Positions 18,709 through 29,388 of a stretch of DNA of 64,000 bases are shown here, one piece after another; position 1 is the first letter of the stretch; every line of letters starts with the position of its first letter. A program made the position numbers and the translations under genes. The notes beneath the pieces are model-generated. The model did no database searches. It saw nothing but the letters and a program-made list of their open reading frames with translations, and was not told the DNA's origin. This DNA comes from Flectonema sp. DT1601 (lineage: Eukaryota > Euglenozoa > Diplonemea > Diplonemida > Diplonemidae). The stretch spans positions 682,001 to 746,000 of the forward strand of contig OZ025820.1 of NCBI GenBank assembly GCA_964019425.1. Direction: 5' to 3'.

Positions 18709-20208
18709 ATGTTACTGAGAAGAAGTAGGGTTGTGATCGGGAAGAGATGGCAACAGGGGGATTGGACTTCCAGATTTCAGGGAGGTAGACGTGTTTTTAA
18801 AAACGATAAGTTGAGAGAATCGTATGGAGAGTCGTGGCTCGATGATAATAGCGCTGTCGCATTTTACTACAAACTGAACGCTGATGGGACCCCAAATGGT
18901 AATAGCGTATACAAAGAAGGTATTCCGTTTTCAGCCAACGAAGTAGGAGAATGGGAACTAATTGCTGGAGGGTTCAGACACAGACCTACAGGACAAGTCT
19001 GGAATCGTCACTTTGATCAACAAGGAGAGCCATTCTACGAACAACTTGATACAAATAGAAAGGAGTGGAACCCACAACCAGCTCCTCCAGTGTCAGCACC
19101 GGCATCATCTCCGTTAAACTTTGGTACACAAAATTATGCAAACACTGAACGCTCAACTCCTACTACCGCAACTCCTACCTCTCGCCCAATAAGAGAAGAA
19201 CAAACTCCAACTACTAAGATAGGAATTCATAGGGCCAAAATGGTCAACCAAGCACCTGCAGAATGGCGTGGTCGTGAAGGCTTAGCAGTTAGAAGAAGTC
19301 TTAGTTTAGAGATGCAAGGACTTATAGATCAGCAAAGGTCTTTGAGCCCCACAGACATGAGGAATGGTCGCATAAGGAGAGAGATGACAAGCATTCGAAC
19401 AAAGTTGAATGAAATTGGAAAGGGATCACGTCTAACGACCAAAGATGGCGGTAATGCAATATTAGTATCTGCTACTCAGCAACCTGCTCCAATCAGTGAA
19501 ATGGAGTCTTGGGAAATTGGTGACAGAGTATACCTCATTGATGACATCGTTAAGATTCAAAGTTCTATTAACAAACACGGTGGAAGTCATAATACTATGG
19601 TATTAGTAGAGAAGTTAAGAGGTTACTCTTTTACTCTTGAAACTTGGATACCAAAGAAGAGAGATAATTTTGACTGTATCATGTTACGCGTGAAAACTAG
19701 CATCCGTCCAGCATCTAGACCAGATGTAAAAACTGGATCCCTACCACCAGCAACAGTTCGATTAACGCTTCCATCTGACTGTTTAACCGATGATGAGCAG
19801 TTGAGCACCCGCAGAAGTATGTATCCTTATTAGTTAATTATTATATTAATGGACAAACTACTTTACCAACACAACACAGCCGAATGTCCTATATGCGATT
19901 ATAAAGAAAAAGTATATGGCAAACTTAAGAAGCACTTAATTTCTGCTCACCGCCGTGACTACAGATTGTGTGCTTGCGGATATGTTACCCACCGAGATAC
20001 GTTTTCAAAGCACACAGACTTATGCGAAATTCACGCGAAACATAAGGCGAAAGAAGCTGCTTTCACCGTACCGGAGGAAAAAATGGAGATAAAGGAAGAA
20101 ATAAAGGAAGAAATAAAAGAAGAGGAGAAGCCAAAAAAGGAAGCCAAGAAAAAAGCCAAAAAGGAAAAAGTGGCAGAACCATCAAAAAGACCTAAGAGGA
20201 AAGAGTGA
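18709..20208 (+). CDS. Unrecognised protein ending in paired C2H2-type zinc fingers (2 exons)
   Basis: Two open frames separated by 15 nt are one spliced gene: 18709-19816 joined to 19880-20208 across a 63-nt intron with donor GTATGT and acceptor CACAG; the phases match and give 478 residues. The N-terminal 130 residues are Trp/Gly rich (GEWELIAGG, FRHRPTGQVWNRHFD) and unrecognised, followed by a Pro/Thr/Ser linker, a helical segment near 195-240 and a beta-rich domain near 265-350. After the splice come a classic C2H2 finger (CPIC, 12 residues, HLISAH), a second Cys/His finger (CACGYV to CEIH) and a Lys/Glu-rich basic tail. The fingers and basic tail suggest nucleic-acid binding, but the first domain gives no specific role. 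Confidence 0.8.
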
Positions 20209-21235
20209 GTTACTTTCTGCCATATCCGTTACTCGTATCCATCGATGTGTTTTTTTTCTTCCTCCTCCTCCCAAAAAAAAAAACAGCCTTCTCGCACGCT
20301 AAACTTGTTTTATACACCGACCTGTTACGAGTCTTTTCTTTCTTTTATTTCTCTTGAAGCATTTTGATCCCCCATACCGACTAGTGTTATACACCTGCAG
20401 AGCAGCATAGTGCTATTTTGTGTTGCTGTATTATACTGGTTTACACCTCATAAATTATTCATTTGTTATTTTTCTGTCAATTCCGTATCGGATTTTACGA
20501 GTTGTTGGAGATTTAAAAAAAAAAAAAAATAAGGGGGAAGATTCAGTTATTCTGTTGATCGCAGACAGTAATTACTGACTGGCACGGGGAAACAAATATA
20601 ACATGGACAAAATAACATAACGGCTCTTAAATCTGAATAGTTTCTTCTCCGACTTTGTCGGTGCAAGAAAAAAAAAAAAAAAAAAGAAGAAAGAATGGAA
20701 AAGAAAAAACAAAAAAAACAAAAGAAATTTAAAAATGAGGGACGATCTCGTCACTTAGATTCCCCTCCTCCCCCCCTTTCTTTTTATTAACAATTCCCCC
20801 ACACAAGTGTACTTTACGTTTTCTTAGTTGCTGTTACGGTTTTGAATTCTATTTCACATCCTGCAACTGATGTTCCAACCGACATGATTAAATTGTTTGC
20901 TTCGTTGGTGATTTTTTTTTCCTTTTTTTAAAAAAAAAGAAAATTGAAAACACCGTTTTTAATATTCACAACTGCTAAAGTGGATTGAAGCACCTGTATT
21001 TTTGGGGAAACAAAAAAATAAAATAAAAAAAATCTACAACAAAAAAGGTAGCCATGCTAAGAACTCAGCATTTTTTTTTTTAAAAAAGAAAAAGAAGAGT
21101 ATAACAACGGTCTTAAGCAGGGCTACCACCCACGTTCGGTAGAAATGGTGTTCAAAAAAAAAAACTGTTGTATTTGGTACGCTTAACGAGAATCAATTTT
21201 AACGACCTTGATGTTTAAAATATTTCTTAAAACAG
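20209..21235. other. AT-rich spacer
   Basis: No supported gene. There are many A/T runs, and a short match to the spacer near 1205 (GCAGACAGTAATNAYTGACT). The stretch ends in TTCTTAAAACAG immediately before the next ATG. Confidence 0.5.
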
Positions 21236-23961
21236 ATGAGGAGTGCGACACCGATATGCAGGCCATGTTCACCTCATACACTCAGCGAGATTGCATTATT
21301 ACCCACCAGACCAGTATCGGCCCCGCCAGTCCCTCCGAACTTCGTCAAAGGTGTTGGATATGCTAGGACAGGAATTCAAACTTTTGCTTATAAAAATAAA
21401 ATAAAAACACCTCCGAAAACGAAGAAGAAAAAGAGAAAAAACAAATTTTCTTACACACCGAACATAGTCAGAGACTTTACCTTTGAAATCATATCAGAAG
21501 AGGAGTTTTGCGATTCGTTTTTTAGTCTTGACTATTCTATGAAAAGAGATGTTTGTGATTATTTAATTTTTATGTTTCTTTAGAAGGAGATCAACAAAAC
21601 AAAAACACTTACCCAACAGACTTTGCTTGAATTACTTACCCAATTCAAACGTGCTAAAGGGTACGTTGATATCTCACAAGAGTTATGCATGGAATCATTG
21701 TATAAAATAACCGTATCAGCGGTATGCAGGCAATTGAAATGCGACAATGCGGTACTTCACCTCTATGATGATGTCACGAACTTGATTTATCATCCACTGT
21801 CACCAGATATTCGTGCGAAACCTTTTGGTGTCGCAAAAGAGACAGTTGTGAGTCGAAGGAAACTTCATATTAGATACACCGACGCGGTCTCGGAGAGGTG
21901 TGCTGAAGACGATTTACTATTTGGGAAAACAGCAAGAGAAATACTCTCTTCTCCGATCATAGGTAATAATGATAAGGTAATCGGAACACTTTCAGCTTTA
22001 TCAAATGCTGCCGGCAAGGTTCCAAAATTTACTCATTCTGATCAGGTTTGTTTGTTATGACTAACCCTCGTGAACTCTAAATCGTAATAGCGAACCAATC
22101 CAAAAAAAAAAAAAAAAAACACCATCCAGATTACTCTCGACGCGATCGTTCAACAAACAGCAGCCGGACTTGGCTTCACGCTATCAGCTAGAGAGAAAGA
22201 GAGAATGCAAAAGCAGATCGATTCTCTAGCTAATTGGGTAACAGAACCACTCGATAGAACAACGATGTACAAGAAACATGCAAAGCTTCTCAGTGTTGCT
22301 AAAAACTGTACAATATTTCGATATGATGCTGCACATGATGTGCTTAGAACCGAAGACAACATCATCGTTCCAACAAGAGCGGGAATTGTTGGATCTTCCT
22401 TTCGGACTGGAAAAGTTGTCAACATTTCACTCGCGTCTTCTGATGAGCGATTTGATTCAATAATTGATAACCACACTGAGAATGCAACTAATACGATTAT
22501 GTGTGTTCCTATACCTCGTAAGTTAGGTTTGTTAATGTTAACTACAACATATTATTATTAAAACATCATAAAACATAATCCACACCAGGTGTCATTGAAC
22601 TTACCGAAAAACAAGGTGATGCCTACTTCACAATATACGACGAGCAAATTATCAGCAAGTTGGCAACGAGATTCGCTGCCGAAATTGAAAATGAAGTGCA
22701 GCGAGCTGCTGTTGATAGTAGTTTGAAAGCTTTTAGGAAACTCTCTTTTGAAGGTCTTAATGCTCTGGTAATAAGATTTAATAACAATATGTCGGCTTCA
22801 GAAATCGAGGGAAATCGAGAGCTTTTACTTCTGGATGAGAATTTGATGAGAGTGAAACCTCTCTCTCTTTGGTTTGGACCGAATACTGAACGTCCCTTAC
22901 GGAAGTCAAAGGTATCTCTCTGGTCGAGAAATGGACATTTCGTAGAGGACGTGCAAGCTGCTCTTCGAGGAACAACAGTAGAGCACTCAGCAAGCTACCG
23001 GTTATCATTTCCGTCTACTAAAGGCGAACATATTATTCACGTCGGATGGATAGTCACGGATAATGTACTACTGCTTCATCCAATTGATGATAAGTTCTGC
23101 AGAGGAACTTTATTATCAAGGCGTGCTGCTTCTTCAGTTGTATCAAAATCCCGACGTTGTCCATCACTATGGGAAATTAGAAATAGTTTTGTATCCATTT
23201 TAGTTATTGCTGTGAAAGATAGTCACGCTGTATCACTGAGTGATAAATTAATTTTTATGAAAAAATCAACAGAACTCTCTCTTCAATACGAAGGTTTTAT
23301 AGAAAGAGTAACCGACAGCTGCTGTGTTATAATATTTGGTGTCCCTTACAGGAAAGATGATGACACACAAGCTGCAATCGACTGTGGTTTAAAACTACTG
23401 AAAGACATAGAACTCGACAACATTATAGCATCACCCATGGTTGTTGTTCACACAGGAACTATCACTTTAACTGAAAACTGTGATGGTCAATTAAGCGCAT
23501 CAGGTGAAACACTTGATTCTGCTATTAAGTATTGTCAAGTAGCTGTTCCACTTTACAGATGTCCAATTATAATATCGAGTGAGGCATTGAGTTGTGTGTC
23601 TAAATTATACTTCATTCGTGAGCTTGATAGGATCACTTTAAGTGATGAATGTCTTGTTACTTGTTTGTATCAAGTGTTTTCTAAATGTGATGAATCTTTT
23701 AATCATCAACAAAAGAAAATTGGTGTCTTGTATGATGAAGCTCTAACATCATATCGCACTCGTAGTTGGGGTGATGCCTTTACTCGATTCGAGAATATTG
23801 TTAACACTTTGGGAGATCAAACCTCCGTTGAAATGCGAGCACGTTGTCTCAGAATGATAAATTCTGCTCCACCTCTGAGATGGGAATCAGTATGGAATAT
23901 TGTTCATGATTCACCGAAGATACAAATAACACCTTCTGATACTTTAAATGACGATAAGTAA
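21236..23961 (+). CDS. Dual-GAF protein with degenerate class III nucleotidyl cyclase-like domain (4 exons)
   Basis: Spliced model 21236-21550, 21620-22045, 22130-22517, 22589-23961 gives 833 residues. The introns are 69, 84 and 71 nt, with donors GTTTGT, GTTTGT and GTAAGT. The N-terminus has a Lys-rich patch (TKKKKRKNK). Two GAF-like domains follow at about residues 110-250 and 265-420 (CDNAVLHLYDD with a second SPIIGNNDKVIGTLSA strand-helix unit; then NCTIFRYDAA and IMCVPIPRVIELTEKQGD). A domain at about 568-730 has the layout of a class III cyclase (FIERVTDSCCVIIFG, ASGETLDSAIKY), but the metal-binding Asp region and the Asn-Arg pair look replaced. It is likely a small-molecule sensor or regulator with a pseudo-cyclase output domain; enzymatic activity is doubtful. 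Confidence 0.75.
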
Positions 23962-24489
23962 CGTCCATTTACACAAAAAATCACAAAATAATTTTTTTTT
24001 AAAATTCGATTTTTTTTTTTGCAATCATAACTGATATTTCCATTCCAGCGGATTAAAAAAAAAAAAAAAAAAAATGGATCAATCATTACTGTTTTATAAT
24101 TTATGTAACCCACATTACCGAAGTAGATATTTTTTAAAAAATTATTTTCTCCTATAGACATGTGTTTACAGTTATAAATGGCAGGTCTTGTGGAGGTTAT
24201 TTATACTGCTCGCGAATGAAGTAATAAGTCATTATTAGTCAGTGAAGGACGATTCGGTACAGCCATGCCACTCGGGTGGACTTCTTCACATGTCGTTTTT
24301 GTTTCCGAAACCACGATTGAAATTAGTAGTAAACGACCAACATCACCACCGATGCAACATGAAAACAATTAGTTGCTGACATGCTTCTCTTAGATCTCAT
24401 AAATGGTTAGGAAATTCGCTACAACGTGTACGGCTGATTGCTGTAATATTAAAGGTTCAAAATAAAACGTTTTCTTTTAGTATCAGACA

Positions 24490-26560
24490 AGACGAGTGGT
24501 GTTTTACCACGTCAGTGGCCGGGGAGAAAGGCTCTCGCAAGAAAAAAAAACTCGTTCTAAAAACGGTAGTATCTGCTCACGTCTAACGTTCGTTAGACGT
24601 GAGTGGAACGCCCAACTCTAACGTACGGTAATGCTCACCTCGAGGTGGGCATTACTGCACGTTAGAGTTGTTAGTTGTCGTCTCGCTGGTTAGGCAAGTC
24701 CTAACCAGCGGGTTCTTGTTGTTAGTTGTTTCACGACAACTAACAACGCAATAATACCCACCTCGGTGGGTATTATTAACAAAGGCGTCTCACTGGTTAG
24801 GAACCTAACCAGTGGGTTCTTGTTGTTAGTTGTCTCACCGCAACTAACAACACCAACAACTGCGTCTCGCTGGTTAGGCAAGTCCTAACCAGCGGGTTCT
24901 TGTTGTTAGTTGTCTCACGACAATTAACAACGCAATAATACCCACCTCGGTGGGTATTATTAACAAAGGCGTCTCACTGGTTAGGAACCTAACCAGTGGG
25001 TTCTTGTTGTTAGTTGTCTCACCGCAACTAACAACACCAACAACTGCGTCTCGCTGGTTAGGCAAGTCCTAACCAGCGGGTTCTTGTTGTTAGTTGTCTC
25101 ACGACAATTAACAACGCAATAATACCCACCTCGGTGGGTATTATTAACAAAGGCGTCTCACTGGTTAGGAACCTAACCAGTGGGTTCTTGTTGTTAGTTG
25201 TCTCACCGCAACTAACAACACCAACAACTGCGTCTCGCTGGTTAGGCAAGTCCTAACCAGCGGGTTCTTGTTGTTAGTTGTCTCACGACAATTAACAACG
25301 CAATAATACCCACCTCGGTGGGTATTATTAACAAAGGCGTCTCACTGGTTAGGAACCTAACCAGTGGGTTCTTGTTGTTAGTTGTCTCACCGCAACTAAC
25401 AACACCAACAACTGCGTCTCGCTGGTTAGGCAAGTCCTAACCAGCGGGTTCTTGTTGTTAGTTGTCTCACGACAATTAACAACGCAATAATACCCACCTC
25501 GGTGGGTATTATTAACAAAGGCGTCTCACTGGTTAGGAACCTAACCAGTGGGTTCTTGTTGTTAGTTGTCTCACCGCAACTAACAACACCAACAACTGTG
25601 TCTCGCTGGTTAGGCAAGTCCTAACCAGCGGGTTCTTGTTGTTAGTTGTTTCACGACAACTAACAACGCAATAATACCCACCTCGGTGGGTATTATTAAC
25701 AAAGGCGTCTCACTGGTTAGGAACCTAACCAGTGGGTTCTTGTTGTTAGTTGTCTCACCGCAACTAACAACACCAACAACTGCGTCTCGCTGGTTAGGCA
25801 AGTCCTAACCAGCGGGTTCTTGTTGTTAGTTGTCTCACGACAATTAACAACGCAATAATACCCACCTCGGTGGGTATTATTAACAAAGGCGTCTCACTGG
25901 TTAGGAACCTAACCAGTGGGTTCTTGTTGTTAGTTGTCTCACCGCAACTAACAACACCAACAACTGCGTCTCGCTGGTTAGGCAAGTCCTAACCAGCGGG
26001 TTCTTGTTGTTAGTTGTCTCACGACAATTAACAACGCAATAATACCCACCTCGGTGGGTATTATTAACAAAGGCGTCTCACTGGTTAGGCAAGCCCTAAC
26101 CAGTGGGTTCTTGTTGTTAGTTGTCTCACCGCAACTAACAACACCAACAACTGCGTCTCGCTGGTTAGGCAAGTCCTAACCAGCGGGTTCTTGTTGTTAG
26201 TTGTTTCACGACAACTAACAACGCAATAATACCCACCTCGGTGGGTATTATTAACAAAGGCGTCTCGCTGGTTAGGCAAGTCCTAACCAGCGGGTTCTTG
26301 TTGGTAATACCCACTTCTGGTGGGTATTACCAACACCTATCTCACTGATCAGGAATAACCTGATCAGGAATAACCTGATCAGTGGGTAATGCCAACGTTA
26401 ATTGTTTATGACAACTAACAATGGCCTCATTCCGATTCTAAATTTATTTTAGCATCGGATGCTCTTCGACCTGTCACTGCGGTGATACGGCCGAGGTTTA
26501 CCAGTAGTAGCATGTGTAAAAGCATGTCTACTATGGATGTTTGCTTATAACATGAGGCAT
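24490..26560. repeat. Chain of perfect hairpins (hairpin array) in a homopolymer-poor island
   Basis: Almost every stretch of this region folds back on itself. Examples outside the core satellite: 24576-24603 (CTCACGTCTAACG, a TT loop, then its complement), and 24613-24670 (outer CAACTCTAACGT/ACGTTAGAGTTG around inner GTAATGCTCACC/GGTGGGCATTAC). On the right are 26305-26333 (GGTAATACCCAC/GTGGGTATTACC), 26343-26384 (CACTGATCAGG/CCTGATCAGTG), 26434-26460 (CCGAT and CTAAA arms) and about 26500-26537 (AGTAGTAGCATG against CATGTCTACT). Stems are 8-13 bp with tiny loops. The island lacks the poly(A)/poly(T) runs found in all other spacers and has no coding frame. Role unknown: structured RNA, small-RNA precursor, recombination product or boundary element are all possible. 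Confidence 0.85.
24679..26336. repeat. 184-bp tandem repeat, about 8.5 units, five hairpins per unit
   Basis: TCTCGCTGGTTAGGCAAG recurs at 24681, 24865, 25049, 25233, 25417, 25601, 25785, 25969 and 26156 (period 184, last step 187), with a partial unit from about 26267. Each unit contains, in order: stem A (CGCTGGTTAGG/CCTAACCAGCG), stem C (GTTGTTAGTTGT/ACAACTAACAAC or a G-T wobble form), stem D (AATAATACCCAC/GTGGGTATTATT), stem B (CACTGGTTAGG/CCTAACCAGTG) and a second C stem. Units are nearly identical, so amplification is recent or the array is homogenised. The 63-residue minus-strand frames that recur every 184 bp are a by-product of the period. Confidence 0.95.
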
Positions 26561-26981
26561 AAATAAACCCCACCGCCACTCGTTCTTGTCACGTCAATGA
26601 TACTTTTATTCTCTACATTAGTATGCCTCGTTGATTACGACTTGTAACGGGCATTGTGAACTGAATCAATACACGTCTGTACTTTTTTTTATTTTTTCTC
26701 TTCTTTTGCATTGCATATTTTCTTTTATTGTGTACGCTGCGGTTCACTTACTTTGCTCTTAGACTAGACAGCGACATTACTTAGCTCGGTTCACAAAGGA
26801 ACTAGCAAAGACTTACGGGCAACAAAGTATGACGCTCGCGTCGTTTTCCCTCTTCATTTTTCTTTTTGTTTCTTTGCTTTGCATTTTTTTCTTTTTGAAT
26901 GTTATTTTTTTTTTTTTGTAAGTTTCTCTGGATTGAAATAACTATTTTTCTTTTTTTTCCACTCTGTCAGTACATAGCAAG

Positions 26982-29138
26982 ATGTCGATATCCAAATGTT
27001 ATGAAGATGTTTTGCAGTATTGGTTTTACTCAGAGAACATATCAGAAAAGCAACACAACTTATGGTTCTGTAATGAAGGTAGCGAGCAACAGAAGTCAGC
27101 TGATGATGATATACTAAAACGATTTGAAAATCTATTCAACGCAGCAACACAAGGCACCTGGACTCCTGATAAGACTTCCCTAAGAGAAATGCTTGCCTAC
27201 ATTATAGTTATTGACCAAATGGGTAGACACATCTACAGAGTGAAGTCGAAAGCCACTGAGAAAAGCCCTCATGATCATCTCGCCTTAGATGTCTGTAAAG
27301 AACTGTTACAGAATGAGAGATCGTACAGAGAGCTCAGTCCTGTTGAGTTAATATTTGCTGCGATGCCATTGCGACACTACAAAGGAGACATAGAAATAGA
27401 GAAGTCGTATTATAAGGAAGCACTTAGAATACTATCAAAGATTGAAAACATGTCGGACAATCATCGAAAAGTTATTGACAGATTTAGAACAGCAACAACA
27501 CGAAGATTTCAGGCATTACAAGATATAAGAAACGTAGCAGACGGCATACTAGAAAGAGAAGAGTTTGCACCCTCTGATGATGTGCTGAATAAACTTCCTA
27601 GAGAACCACTAGTTCGTTCAATGGCTAGATTCTTAATAAATCGTGGTAAGTTAATGAATGAAGGCGTCGTTTGCGTCTCACTTTCTGGAGGAGTTGATTC
27701 CATGGTTATTGCACATGCCCTATGCCATCTTCGTGATCATCCTAAACCAGTTCACAGAGCTGGAAAGGGTCAGCTTACATCAACCGCTGATAGACGAGTC
27801 AAACACAACGCAGTTGAGAAAGACTCTGTTGGACTTGTAAAGACTATCGTTGCTGTTCATATTAATTACGGAAATAGAGAAGCTGCTAGTCATGAAAAAG
27901 ACTTCTTAGTCGACTGGTGTAAGAGAAGAAATATCTTACTAAAGGTCAAGGATATTGACGACTTGAAACGTGGATCAAGTGACGTTTCCAGAGACGAATA
28001 CGAAGCACTAACTCGAAGCATAAGATATGACGAATACCGAAGTGTAATAAAAGATCACAACGTCACTGGTATCTGTCTTGGTCATCACTCGGGTGATATC
28101 ATTGAAAACGTACTATCAAATGCAAATCGCGGAAGTGGTATTCTCGACCTCTCCGGGATGACTGAAGTAGGAACAATGGAGGACGTCTCTACATGGAGAC
28201 CACTACTTCCACATAACAAAACAGAAATATTTGACTACGCACATCTATACGGAGTCCCATACTTTCTAGATACCACTCCTTCATGGTCTACCCGTGGGAA
28301 GCTTAGAAACAACTTATTACCTTGTCTCAATGATACATACGGTGTTGGAACAGATCAGAATCTACACGCTCTAGCCCTCGAGTCTGATGCTTTAAAGACA
28401 CTTATTCATGATCATATGATTAATCCTTTCTTAAAAGGAAATTTAACAAAACATCTTTTAGGTGTTTCAATCTCATATCTGTCACACAAGTCACACGGTA
28501 AAGTATTTTGGAAAGAATTACTAAAAGTAGTACAGCATTCGATATTTAATACATCGATGTTATCAGAGTCAGCGTTGGTTGAGTTATCAGTCAGGCTTGG
28601 ACTCACAGGATTTGAAGCCAACGACACGAACTTTATTTTAAACGCTCAGGACGGTTGGCTTGAACCCAAGAAAGGAATGTATTGGTACAGTGAAAACGGA
28701 GTTTTGTACATTCCAAAACTGAATGTGTTCTCAAAAGACACTGAAAAGATCATTCAAAAGAGTGGAGCTGAGAAGTTTCCAATCATTGGAACGGCTGAAT
28801 TAGGAAATTGGAAGTTAACATCAACAGACTACAAATTACAAGATGGAGAAGAAGGTGATGACCGATACTCAGATCATCGTTCTCTCCCTGTTCCTTGTAA
28901 GTCACCTCCTTGGAGTAGTCATGATCAGTTTTTGTCAGGTAGCTTTTCGTATTATCTAGCTGTTCCTCCTGATTCAGAGTATTTAGTGTGGCAGTCTCAC
29001 TCTGAGGCTTTGCCTCCGCATTGCTGGAAAAGAATTCACGGTCGCTTTCATCAATCTATTCCTATCGCTTGTTCAGTCAACAAACTTACATCTGACGACA
29101 TAAAAATAATTAAAATCAACGTCCAGCATATTGGATAA
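26982..29138 (+). CDS. DUF924 domain fused to a PP-loop ATPase of the TilS type
   Basis: Single exon, 718 residues; the ATG is 12 nt after CTGTCAG. Residues 1-190 match DUF924 (VLQYWFYSE, ILKRFENLFNAA, AYIIVIDQMGRHIYR), a helical TPR-like domain of unknown role. From about 225 to 460 comes a PP-loop ATPase with SGGVDS (residues 235-240), AVHINYGNR, LGHHSGDIIENVL, LSGM and WRPLLPHNKTEIFDYAH, the signature order of tRNA(Ile)-lysidine synthase TilS, which converts the anticodon C34 to lysidine. A further 250 C-terminal residues are unassigned but include a TilS-like tail position. No mitochondrial presequence is obvious, because the protein begins directly with DUF924. The substrate may be an organellar tRNA or something else; the fusion suggests the two activities work together. 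Confidence 0.85.
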   Translation: MSISKCYEDVLQYWFYSENISEKQHNLWFCNEGSEQQKSADDDILKRFENLFNAATQGTWTPDKTSLREMLAYIIVIDQMGRHIYRVKSKATEKSPHDHLALDVCKELLQNERSYRELSPVELIFAAMPLRHYKGDIEIEKSYYKEALRILSKIENMSDNHRKVIDRFRTATTRRFQALQDIRNVADGILEREEFAPSDDVLNKLPREPLVRSMARFLINRGKLMNEGVVCVSLSGGVDSMVIAHALCHLRDHPKPVHRAGKGQLTSTADRRVKHNAVEKDSVGLVKTIVAVHINYGNREAASHEKDFLVDWCKRRNILLKVKDIDDLKRGSSDVSRDEYEALTRSIRYDEYRSVIKDHNVTGICLGHHSGDIIENVLSNANRGSGILDLSGMTEVGTMEDVSTWRPLLPHNKTEIFDYAHLYGVPYFLDTTPSWSTRGKLRNNLLPCLNDTYGVGTDQNLHALALESDALKTLIHDHMINPFLKGNLTKHLLGVSISYLSHKSHGKVFWKELLKVVQHSIFNTSMLSESALVELSVRLGLTGFEANDTNFILNAQDGWLEPKKGMYWYSENGVLYIPKLNVFSKDTEKIIQKSGAEKFPIIGTAELGNWKLTSTDYKLQDGEEGDDRYSDHRSLPVPCKSPPWSSHDQFLSGSFSYYLAVPPDSEYLVWQSHSEALPPHCWKRIHGRFHQSIPIACSVNKLTSDDIKIIKINVQHIG

Positions 29139-29388
29139 CTATTTTCATCTTTTCTGCGCATTAAAACTGCTGCCGAGGAAGGGGATCTTTCCTCCCTTCA
29201 TTTCAAAATGGTGATTTTTTCTTTGACTTTTTCCCTTCTTTTTTCCTTTCTTCCTTTCGATTGACAAAACTACTTTTCTTTGACAGCAAACCATAACAAG
29301 TCATCATTAATCCTTGCCTGACATTTATTATAACCCTTTTATTGTAATAAAAACATTTTTTTTCAGAAATAAGTGAACGAAAATAAAT

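Noticed and set aside
19849-20208. Separate 119-residue zinc-finger gene
   Set aside because: A GTATGT donor and CACAG acceptor join it in frame to the upstream gene, and its ATG lies inside the intron.
24690-26279. Series of 63-64 residue minus-strand frames every 184 bp
   Set aside because: They are created by the satellite period and by the open phase of the hairpin sequence; no start context, no gene-like composition.
24679-26336. CRISPR array
   Set aside because: Units are tandem and near-identical with no unique spacers, in a eukaryotic context without cas genes.
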